Shown in pieces: positions 1 through 6,998 of a DNA stretch of 21,626 nt; the first letter of the stretch is position 1, and each line of letters starts with the position of its first letter. Location of the stretch: NCBI GenBank assembly GCA_905213905.1, contig CAJMKD010000037.1:1-21626 (forward strand). The letters are read 5' to 3'. Below the pieces are notes generated by a model. That model made no database searches. It was not told the origin of the DNA and saw only the letters and a program-made list of their open reading frames with translations. Origin of the DNA: an uncultured Sutterella sp. (lineage in GTDB: Bacteria > Pseudomonadota > Gammaproteobacteria > Burkholderiales > Burkholderiaceae_F). The position numbers and the translations under genes are program-made.

Positions 1-223
1 TGAAGCTCTGCGCGCCCGTCGAGGCGCTTTCCATGAAGGCCTGCGCCGCGCGGCTCTTTTCGCTCGAGACGACGGCGCCCATCTTGGGCTCGGCCGCAGC
101 CTCGGCGGCCGGCGCCGGCGCCGAAGCGCCCTGCTGCGCGGCTGCCGCGCCGCCCTCAGCAGCGGCAGCGGCCCCGCAGAAGAGCACCGCAGCCAAAGTA
201 AGCGTGAATTTCTTCAACATCAT
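1..223 (-). CDS. Exported protein of unknown function, N-terminus only (runs off the window)
   Basis: Only the first 74 codons are in the window. The protein begins MMLKKFTLTLAAVLFCG, a short positively charged stretch followed by a hydrophobic Ala-rich core, which reads as a Sec signal peptide with likely cleavage near AAAAA/EGG. An Ala/Pro/Gln-rich low-complexity linker follows (about residues 20-46) before the sequence becomes more ordered. The first ATG overlaps the ccmF stop as ATGA (220-223), and a GGAGGA ribosome site lies just upstream, so it is translationally coupled to ccmF. That position suggests a periplasmic partner in cytochrome c maturation, such as a CcmG-type thioredoxin or CcmH, but no CXXC or other diagnostic motif is visible in the part present. 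Function is therefore not assigned. Confidence 0.7.
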   Translation of the reverse strand, partial: MMLKKFTLTLAAVLFCGAAAAAEGGAAAAQQGASAPAPAAEAAAEPKMGAVVSSEKSRAAQAFMESASTGAQSF

Positions 224-2172
224 TTGTCCTCCGCGCTGCGGCGCTTTGAGCGGCGCGTCATCATGGCGAAGAGCCCGCCCGCCGCCATCAGAATCGAGCC
301 GTACCAAATGAACATCACAAAGGGCTTCACGTAGGCGCGAACCACCCAGCCGTTGCCGTCCGAGGTGGGCGTGGCGAGCGACACGTACACGTCCTCAATG
401 GGCAGGTGCACGATGGCCGCTTCCGTCATCGTCATGTTCTGAACGGAATCGTAGTTGCGCTTCTCCGGCGTGAGCTCGGTGATTTCGTTGCCGGCATCGT
501 CGAGAATCGTGATCGAGCCGCGCGCGCCCGTGAAGTTGGGTCCGCGGTATTCGGCCCAGCCGTTGTAGCGGAAGGTGATGTCGCGAATCGTGACGACGTC
601 CTTCGGATACATGGTCATGTTGCGCTCGATTTCGTACTCGGAAACGGCAACAGCGCCGAAAATCATGAGCGCGAGTCCGAGATGCGCGAGATGCATGCCC
701 CACCAGGGAAGCGCCTGGCCGAAGACGCTGCGCTTCTGCGCCGAGGCGGTCTTCGCATAGCGGATCCAGTCAGCGGCGGCCGAGAGCACGATCCAGGCCG
801 CAAGGAATGCGCCGAGCGCCATCACGAAGTCAAAGGCGCCCCCGAGAAGGAAGGGCGCGGCAATGCCGAAGACGAGCGAAAGCGCAAAGGGAATCCCCAG
901 AAGCTTCGCGAGCTTTGCCGGATTCTGCTTCTTCCAGGCCGCGACGGCGCCCGGCGCGAGCAGAAGCGCCGTCGGCACCATCATCGAGCCGAAAACGGCG
1001 TTGAAATACGGCGCGCCGACCGTGATCTTGTCGCCCATGACGGCGTCGAGCAGCAGCGGATAGAGCGTGCCGAGGAGCACCGTGCCCATGGCGGCGACGA
1101 GGAGCAGGTTGTTGCCCATCAGCATCGATTCGCGCGAGCACCAGCTGAAGTCCCCTGTCGTCCCGACCGAAGCGCCCTTCCAGGCGAAAAGAAGGAACGA
1201 GACGCCGATCACGATGCAGAGGAAGACGAGAATGAACATGCCGCGCGTCGGATCGGAGGCAAAGGCATGCACCGAGGTGAGCACGCCCGAGCGCACGAGG
1301 AAGGTCCCGAGGAGCGAGAGCGAAAACGTGAGAATCGCGAGAAAGACAGTCCAGATCTTGAAGACGCCCCGCTTTTCCGTCACGGCGAGCGAATGCATGA
1401 GCGCCGTGCCGGTGAGCCACGGCATCAGGGACGAATTTTCAACCGGGTCCCAGGCCCACCAGCCGCCCCAGCCGAGCTCGTAGTAAGACCAGTAGGAGCC
1501 GAGCGAGATGCCGAGCGTCAAGAGGATCCAGGAGGCCGTCGTCCACGGGCGCATCCAGCGCGCCCAGGAGACGTCGAGGCGCCCGCCCATCAGCGCAGCG
1601 ACCGCAAAGGCGAAAGGCACTGCAAAGCCCACGTAGCCCAGGTAGAGCATCGGCGGATGGAAGATCATCCCCGGGTCCTGCAGGAGCGGGTTGAGGTCCG
1701 CGCCGTTCATCGCGGGCGGGAAAAGGCGCAGGAACGGATTCGAGGTCGCAACAATGAAGAGGAAGAACCCGAAGGCGACGAGCGAAAGCGTCCCAAGAAT
1801 GCGCGCAAGGACTTTTTCAGGGAGCTTGCGCGCGGAGAAGGCCACGGCGGCCATCCACCAGCAGAGCGTCGTCACCCAGAAGAGAATGGAGCCCTCGTGC
1901 GAGCCCCAGACCGCCGCCAGCTTGTAGTACCAGGGCAGCAGCAGATTGGAGTTTCTCGCAACGTTGATGAGCGAGAAGTCGCTCGTCACGAACGCATAGG
2001 CAAGCGCGCCGATGGCGATCGTTGCGCTGATGGCGAGTCCGATCGCCGCGGCAGTGCCCGTGCGCATCCAGCTCCGGATGTCGAGCGAGGCGCCCGCGAT
2101 CGACAGGACGCCGCCTGCAGCGGCGATGACGAGCGAGAGAATGAGGGCGAATTGCCCGATCTCGGCAGTCAT
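220..2172 (-). CDS. ccmF: CcmF, cytochrome c haem lyase subunit
   Basis: A polytopic inner-membrane protein of 650 residues, the usual CcmF length. CcmF takes haem from holo-CcmE and, with CcmH, attaches it to apocytochrome c in the periplasm. The tryptophan-rich haem-handling WWD motif is intact at residues 235-248 (WGGWWAWDPVENSS). The conserved blocks VWGSHEGSI (88-96) and GMIFHPPMLYLGY (168-180) are present. Histidines at about 172 and 260, in SVHAFASDP (about 301) and in WGMHLAHLG (near 490) sit where the family has its haem-ligand histidines. Many hydrophobic segments span the length. An AAGGA site precedes the ATG. Downstream is a coupled exported protein; upstream is a terminator and then an unrelated prolyl isomerase, so here ccmF does not directly follow ccmE. 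NrfE-type paralogues share this fold and are the main alternative. Confidence 0.93.
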   Translation of the reverse strand: MTAEIGQFALILSLVIAAAGGVLSIAGASLDIRSWMRTGTAAAIGLAISATIAIGALAYAFVTSDFSLINVARNSNLLLPWYYKLAAVWGSHEGSILFWVTTLCWWMAAVAFSARKLPEKVLARILGTLSLVAFGFFLFIVATSNPFLRLFPPAMNGADLNPLLQDPGMIFHPPMLYLGYVGFAVPFAFAVAALMGGRLDVSWARWMRPWTTASWILLTLGISLGSYWSYYELGWGGWWAWDPVENSSLMPWLTGTALMHSLAVTEKRGVFKIWTVFLAILTFSLSLLGTFLVRSGVLTSVHAFASDPTRGMFILVFLCIVIGVSFLLFAWKGASVGTTGDFSWCSRESMLMGNNLLLVAAMGTVLLGTLYPLLLDAVMGDKITVGAPYFNAVFGSMMVPTALLLAPGAVAAWKKQNPAKLAKLLGIPFALSLVFGIAAPFLLGGAFDFVMALGAFLAAWIVLSAAADWIRYAKTASAQKRSVFGQALPWWGMHLAHLGLALMIFGAVAVSEYEIERNMTMYPKDVVTIRDITFRYNGWAEYRGPNFTGARGSITILDDAGNEITELTPEKRNYDSVQNMTMTEAAIVHLPIEDVYVSLATPTSDGNGWVVRAYVKPFVMFIWYGSILMAAGGLFAMMTRRSKRRSAEDK

Positions 2173-2290
2173 TCGTTTGAGTCCTTATGGCGAAAGGTTG
2201 CTGTCATGTCGGCGCCGCTCCGCGCTCGCGGCACCGCCCTCTCAGTGCGGCGCCGGCGGGAAAGCTTGGGGTGCGGCGTCCCTTATGCGC

Positions 2291-2331
2291 AAAAAGCGCC
2301 GCTCTTCATAACCGGGGAGCGACGCTTTTTT
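2291..2331 (-). terminator. Intrinsic terminator of the prolyl isomerase gene
   Basis: A 14-bp stem (2291-2304 with 2318-2331, one wobble, allowing a 1-nt shift) encloses a loop of about 12 nt. The arms begin and end with A5/T6 runs, so it can terminate transcription from either side. It lies 50 bases past the stop of the minus-strand parvulin gene and before ccmF, separating the two transcription units. Confidence 0.8.
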
Positions 2332-2380
2332 GCGGACGGCCGCCCCGCAAGGCGCGGCCGTGCATTCCGCAGAAGCGGAA

Positions 2381-3196
2381 TTACTTCTTCTGTTCGACGT
2401 CCTTGATGTCGGCACGAAGGATCTGGTCGTGAATGAAGGCCTGGACCTTGCGCTGCATCAGAAGGTGACGGACTTCTTCCTTGCGTTCTTCATACTTCGG
2501 GAAGAGCTGAGCGTCGCGGACGTCTTCAACCTTGAGAACGTGGAAGCCGGCGGGGGACTGGACCGGGGTCTTGCTCATCTCGCCCTTCTTGAGGCCCTTG
2601 ATGGCGTCGGAGAGCTGGCCCGTGTAGACCGAAGCGGACTGCCAGTCGAGGATGCCGCCCACGGACTTCGACTGTTCGTCGAGGGACTTCTCAGCAGCAA
2701 GCTTCGCAAAGGAGGCGCCGCCGTTGATTTCCTTGATGAGGTCCTGGGCTTCCTTTTCCGTCTTCACGAGGATGTGGCGGATGCGGTATTCGTGCTTGCC
2801 CCAGCGATCAGCTTCCTTCTGGTACTGATCCTTCATTTCCTTTTCGGTGACGGGATTGTCCTTGAGGTAGGCGTTGACCGCATGCTTCATGAGGATCATG
2901 TCCGTCATCGTCGCGACTTCCTCTTTGACGGCGTCCTGCTTGTCGATGCCCTTATCGCGGGCGTACTTGGCCATCACCTTGTATTCGGTGACCATCTGCT
3001 TGACCTGGTCTTCAAAGCCGGGCGAAGCGATCATCTGATTGGCGTTGGGGTTGTTCGCAAGCGCTTCGGCCGCGACCTGTTCCTGCTGAGCCTTCGTGAC
3101 GAGCTCGCCGTTGACCGTGAAGTCCTTGAATTCAGCCATGGCGGAGCCGGCGGCAAGCGCAAGAGCGAGGGCGGCGGCAATCGTGGTCTTCATCAT
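2381..3196 (-). CDS. Exported PpiC/parvulin-type peptidyl-prolyl cis-trans isomerase
   Basis: A periplasmic folding factor of 271 residues that isomerises prolyl bonds and probably acts as a chaperone for outer-membrane or secreted proteins. The start is placed at the MM pair (3196), where a GGGA ribosome site sits 7 bases upstream and a clear signal peptide follows (MMKTTIAAALALALAAGSAMA). An upstream in-frame ATG would add 41 residues ahead of the signal peptide and is less likely. An Asn/Gln/Lys-rich SurA-like N-terminal helical region is followed by a parvulin domain beginning near RIRHILVKTEKEA and including FAKLAAEKSLDEQSK, GGILDW and SPAGFHVLKVEDV. A basic helical tail ends the protein. 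Size and layout match betaproteobacterial Par27-like proteins (Bordetella). It stands alone, with a terminator downstream. Confidence 0.88.
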   Translation of the reverse strand: MMKTTIAAALALALAAGSAMAEFKDFTVNGELVTKAQQEQVAAEALANNPNANQMIASPGFEDQVKQMVTEYKVMAKYARDKGIDKQDAVKEEVATMTDMILMKHAVNAYLKDNPVTEKEMKDQYQKEADRWGKHEYRIRHILVKTEKEAQDLIKEINGGASFAKLAAEKSLDEQSKSVGGILDWQSASVYTGQLSDAIKGLKKGEMSKTPVQSPAGFHVLKVEDVRDAQLFPKYEERKEEVRHLLMQRKVQAFIHDQILRADIKDVEQKK

Positions 3197-3347
3197 TTTT
3201 TTCCCTGAGTCCTTTTTTTGTAATAAACCGACTTGGATAGCCACCGCTCCTGCGCAGGCCTTCTGCGACAAGCTTCTTGGGCGGGGCCGAAACAACTCGC
3301 TAAGGTTTATACGCTTCAAAAATTTCGTGAAGCTTATCGGGAAGCGA

Positions 3348-3376
3348 AGGGCCGGGCGCCGCGGCGCGCCGGCCCT
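3348..3376 (-). terminator. GC-rich hairpin at the 3' end of the amidohydrolase gene
   Basis: The perfect 8-bp arms AGGGCCGG and CCGGCCCT enclose a self-complementary GC core, starting 7 bases past the minus-strand stop codon. No U-run follows directly, so this may be an RNA-stabilising or Rho-assisted end rather than a classical intrinsic terminator. Confidence 0.45.
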
Positions 3377-3382
3377 GAAGAC

Positions 3383-4726
3383 TCAGAAGCCCATGAAGGC
3401 GGTGATGAGGTGCGCGTAGGTGTCGTAGAGCGTCAGAAGCGCGCGCTCGTCAAAGTCGACTGCCGCTTCGCCCGTGTGCTCGGGCAGCGCCGCGCCCACC
3501 ATGAAGTAGCCCGCGCGGCCGCCCGACTCCTGCACGCGCCGCATGAGGAGCGTGCCGTCATCGGAGCCGTTGTAGGGCATGGTGGGGCCGACCTTGCGGC
3601 AGTATCGCGCGCGCCGGGCGCAGACGGTAATGAACTGCGTGACGGCGTCATCCGGAATGAAGTCGACGGCCTCGCCTACGATGCGGCTGCGGCACTCGAC
3701 GCCGAAGCTCACGGCGGCGCCGCGCGCGCGCATGAGCGCTTCGTCGGTGAGCTCCCGGTTGATCGCGGCCGTCTCGCCGCGCACCTCCACCTCCATCGAG
3801 GCGTGGCTCGGCACCACGTTGCGGCCTTCGCCTGCGTGGAGCGCGCCGACGTTGACGCGCGTCATGCCTTCGGCGTGGCGCGGCAGCCCCATGACATTGA
3901 TGGCGGCATTGGCCGCAGAGAGGAGCGCGTTGCGCCCGATCTGCGGCTGCATGCCCGCGTGCGAGGGCTTGCCGACGAACTCAAAATCGATCTTCGTCGT
4001 GCAGAGGAAGCGGTTGGGCGCCGCAATGACAAGCCCCTCCTCCACGTCGACGCCGAGATGCGCGCAAAGGAGCACGTCGACGTCCTTCAGAAGATTCGAC
4101 TGCAGAATCGGGAACGCGCCGCGCGAGCCTTCTTCAGCGGGCTGGAAAATAAAGAGAATCTTCCCGGAAAGATGCTCGCGGTTGGCCGCAACGAACTTCG
4201 CGAGCGCAGCCGCCACGGCAAGATGCCCGTCGTGGCCGCAGGCATGCATGATGCCCGGACGGCTCGAAGCAAAGCCTTCGCGCGCCGGAATATGCGAGGG
4301 ATCGTGCGGCTCATCCATGTAAATGGCGTCGAGCTCGACGCGGATGGCGAGCGTTCGCCCTGGGCGCCCTGTATCGAATGAGGCAGCGAGCCCCGTGAGG
4401 TCGCCCATGCGGCGCAGCAGTTCGGCGTCGACGCCATCGGCTGCGGCGCGCGCCTTGGCGCGGGCCGCCTCATGCGCGTCGCGCCCGCGGACGAATTCAG
4501 GCGAAATGAAGTCGGGCGCGAAAAGAAGCTCAAAGCCTTGTTCGGCAAAAAGCCGCGCCATAAGCGCCGTCGTTTCGAATTCGCACCAGCCGGGCTCCGG
4601 GTTGCGGTGGATCTGGCGGCGAACTGCGACGAGCGTTTCCGGATCGACCGGATCGGTCCAGCCGGGCAGGAGATGCAGCATGCGCTCGGTCTTCTCGGCG
4701 GTGCCGACGTCGGAAGTGTCAGTCAT
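3383..4726 (-). CDS. M20-family amidohydrolase, AbgA-like (p-aminobenzoyl-glutamate hydrolase subunit A type)
   Basis: A 447-residue zinc-dependent amidohydrolase. It resembles E. coli AbgA along its full length, including GWCEFETTALMARL near the start, FDTGRPGRTLAIRVELDA (117-134) and the GFASSRPGIMHACGHDGH block (151-168). Metal-site residues are visible: C163 and H165 in HACGHDGH, E198-E199 in QPAEEG, and H256 in GKPSHAG (dimerisation-domain histidine). The region ending EHTGEAAVDFDE corresponds to the C-terminal metal-binding part. AbgA with AbgB cleaves p-aminobenzoyl-glutamate, a folate breakdown product. No abgB or abgT is present here, so the substrate could instead be another N-acyl amino acid or dipeptide. 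The ribosome site before ATG 4726 is weak, and M16 is an alternative start. It is probably cytoplasmic, since no signal peptide is seen. Confidence 0.85.
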   Translation of the reverse strand: MTDTSDVGTAEKTERMLHLLPGWTDPVDPETLVAVRRQIHRNPEPGWCEFETTALMARLFAEQGFELLFAPDFISPEFVRGRDAHEAARAKARAAADGVDAELLRRMGDLTGLAASFDTGRPGRTLAIRVELDAIYMDEPHDPSHIPAREGFASSRPGIMHACGHDGHLAVAAALAKFVAANREHLSGKILFIFQPAEEGSRGAFPILQSNLLKDVDVLLCAHLGVDVEEGLVIAAPNRFLCTTKIDFEFVGKPSHAGMQPQIGRNALLSAANAAINVMGLPRHAEGMTRVNVGALHAGEGRNVVPSHASMEVEVRGETAAINRELTDEALMRARGAAVSFGVECRSRIVGEAVDFIPDDAVTQFITVCARRARYCRKVGPTMPYNGSDDGTLLMRRVQESGGRAGYFMVGAALPEHTGEAAVDFDERALLTLYDTYAHLITAFMGF

Positions 4727-4948
4727 TGGGAAGCGTGAAAGGGTTGCCGGCCGAGGGCTCCGAAACCGAGGGCCGAATGACGAGGGAAATACCTATTATG
4801 TATAGCTTCAATTTTACATATTTGCGGTGAAGCTGCGGCATGCCCTTGTATACTAGCCGTTTCTGCATTTCATGCGCTGCGCAGAACGCATTTCTGCGCA
4901 TCCGCCGCCGCGCCCCCTTGGCTTCGGAGCAGTCTTGCGCCCGCCGCG

Positions 4949-6331
4949 TCAGTGCATCGGCGCAGCATCCCCTGCTGGCGCAGCAAGCGGACCGATGAGC
5001 GGCGTTCCGTTGAGAATGATGCCTTCCGAGAGACTCGCCTTCAGGTCGAGCGAGTAATAAAGCCCCGTCTTTGTCTTTTCCGCCTTCATGAAGTCGGCGA
5101 GCCGCAGCTCCCGGAAGGCGCGGCGCGAGCCGCGGATCACGGTTTCGGTCAGATGCATCATCGACTCGGGCAGCCGCGTCGAGAGCGACGCGGCGAGCGT
5201 GGGCGTGCGGCCGTCGCGCATGCCGCTCGTGAGCTCGGCCGTGAGCTCGGCCGCCTCGCCGCGGTCCGTTTTGAAGACAAGCCGCTTGACGGCCAGGTTC
5301 ATCAGTCCGCTCTCGCGCATGATCCGCTCAAGCTCAACATCGTCGACGGGGCGCATGAGCGCAACGGGCACGTTTTCGGCAACCATCTCGCCCTCCCCGG
5401 ATTCGAACTTGATCAGCCGGTCGGGCACGCCTTCCCGATTGACGCGCAGGCGCAGCTCGCCCTCGCCGGCGCAGAAGCTGTAGCGCCCCGAAAGCACGGC
5501 GTCGCTCGAGGCCGTTTCCTGATGCGCTTCGGCCGATGCGTTGCTGAAGGCGGCGAGAAGTCCGCCGCGCCAGTCGCCCGCCATGATCTCAACGCGGTCC
5601 GCGCGGCCGACGTTGGAAATGAGGAACCACTCGCGCCCGCCCGTCGCCGTTTCGATCGTGTCGAAGTGATTGTCGGCCTTGGCGCCCGCAAGCTTTGCCG
5701 AGAGAACGTTCCCTGCCGGATCGGTGATTTCGGCGAGGAGGTTTGCCGCACGGAACTTCGTCTTCACGTCGTTTTCGTCGAAAACGGCCGAAATCCGAAC
5801 CGGTTCCGAGGAAGCGAAATGCCACACCATGGGTCCGACGCCCGAAGAGACGGTCCCGAGGCGCATGTCGAAGGGGCTCGCTTCAAGAATGAAGCTCATC
5901 TTGCGTGCAAAAAGGGACCAGCCGTACCGAATGGAAAGCCGCGGGTGGCGGCCCTCGAGCGCGGCGAGAAGCTTCGCCGAGCTCGGCGTGTCGTTGAGCG
6001 GAAAGACATCTCCGGTGAGCCCGAAGGGGCCGAAGTGCGCGACAACGTCGAAGTCGAGCGAAATCGGCGCCTCTGCCGGGTTGTCGCTCAGCACGCTCGA
6101 AGCGAAGGTGACGCGCACGCGGTCGCGCCGCTCGAAAAAGCTCGACTCGCGCTGCTGCGCGGTAATGATGAGCGCCGGGGAAATCGAGCCCGGTTCGACG
6201 AGTTCCTCAATGAAGGCTTCCTGCAGGTCGCGCTGCTTGAGTATGTAAAAGCCGTCCGCGGCAAGCAAGACGACAAAGGCGGCGCCCATTGCCCAACAGT
6301 GTCTTCTGATGAAATCGCAAACTTCCGTCAT
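4949..6331 (-). CDS. Membrane-anchored protein, possibly YdgA/DUF945-like
   Basis: 460 residues with one N-terminal transmembrane helix (about residues 11-31) and a large, mostly beta-strand-like domain outside the membrane. The layout resembles the YdgA/DUF945 family: an N-terminal anchor, an early VVAHFGPFG segment (97-104) recalling the family's HGP motif, repeated alternating hydrophobic strands, and a closing block SLSEGIILNGTPLIGP similar to the 'NG.P' ending of that family. YdgA function is unsettled. This assignment is from pattern memory only and could be wrong. The gene stands alone: the AbgA-like gene begins 222 bases downstream across an AT-rich promoter-like gap, and more than 600 non-coding bases lie upstream. 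Codon use matches its neighbours. Confidence 0.6.
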   Translation of the reverse strand: MTEVCDFIRRHCWAMGAAFVVLLAADGFYILKQRDLQEAFIEELVEPGSISPALIITAQQRESSFFERRDRVRVTFASSVLSDNPAEAPISLDFDVVAHFGPFGLTGDVFPLNDTPSSAKLLAALEGRHPRLSIRYGWSLFARKMSFILEASPFDMRLGTVSSGVGPMVWHFASSEPVRISAVFDENDVKTKFRAANLLAEITDPAGNVLSAKLAGAKADNHFDTIETATGGREWFLISNVGRADRVEIMAGDWRGGLLAAFSNASAEAHQETASSDAVLSGRYSFCAGEGELRLRVNREGVPDRLIKFESGEGEMVAENVPVALMRPVDDVELERIMRESGLMNLAVKRLVFKTDRGEAAELTAELTSGMRDGRTPTLAASLSTRLPESMMHLTETVIRGSRRAFRELRLADFMKAEKTKTGLYYSLDLKASLSEGIILNGTPLIGPLAAPAGDAAPMH

Positions 6332-6998
6332 CGAGAGTGTCCGTTTTTGTTCTCTTCGCTGTCGTTGCTGTTCCTCGCATGAGCGCGCCCCGAAGCAGGC
6401 TTGGGGCCGCGCAGCCGCCGCGTCGCCCGCAGGGCGCCGATCGGGCGGCAGTGCCCAACATTATGCCGTTGCAGGCCGCGCCGCAGAGGCGTTCGTGCCC
6501 TGAATGCACGATGGAAAGTGTTGCAAATCTCTACCAAACGGCCGGCCGCGCGGGCAGCTGAAAGCGCTTTCCCCCTTTTGCGGCGCGGCGTGCGGCGCTT
6601 GCCGCAGCGCCCGCCGCGCCCCGCGGGCCGCGCGTTATCGCATTCGGCGCCCCGCGGTTCAAATGCACTGAAAGCCGCCCGAAGGCGACGGTTTGGCTTT
6701 TTCGATCCGATCGGTAGAAAGGCTTTAACAACGCGCCCCTAAAGACGCTCTTCTTTATCCAGATCAAAACTTTCGTGCGCCGAACGGGAGCTGCCTCCGA
6801 GACCTGACACAAAAAATTTCAACTATCGTTCGGCGCTTCCCTATAGAATGAGGGCACGTAAGGAGAAATGCCCAAGCCTGCGGTCCCTCAAGCCCCGAGG
6901 GACTTCGCCGGCGGCGAACGCCGCCCTGCCCGCGACCCCGGGCCGACGGCGCAAGCCGGACGCAGCGCTGCAGTTCTTCTTTCGCAAGGAGACCCCCT
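6332..6998. other. Long intergenic region with structured leader before the hydrogenase
   Basis: No convincing gene was found in these 667 bases; the open frames on both strands are Ala/Arg-rich shadows. The first 480 bases are very GC-rich without a clear signal. A possible promoter lies near 6818-6847 (TTCAAC, 18 bases, TATAGA) but its -35 is poor. Past it are two hairpins: GTCCCTC/GAGGGAC (6883-6903, 7-nt loop) and GGCGGC/GCCGCC (6910-6925, GAAC loop). An AAGGAG ribosome site then sits 8 bases before the hydrogenase ATG. The leader of about 150 nt could be regulatory. Confidence 0.45.

Noticed and set aside
2174..2212. Twelve-codon minus-strand ORF (MTATFRHKDSNE) ending in the ccmF start codon as ATGA
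   Set aside because: The coupling layout is tempting as a leader peptide or CcmD end, but CcmD is longer and hydrophobic and the ribosome site is poorly spaced.
406..2406. 666-codon plus-strand open frame opposite ccmF
   Set aside because: Composition is Arg/Glu/His-rich with no recognisable fold, and it mirrors ccmF, whose protein has full family signatures. It is a GC-driven antisense shadow.
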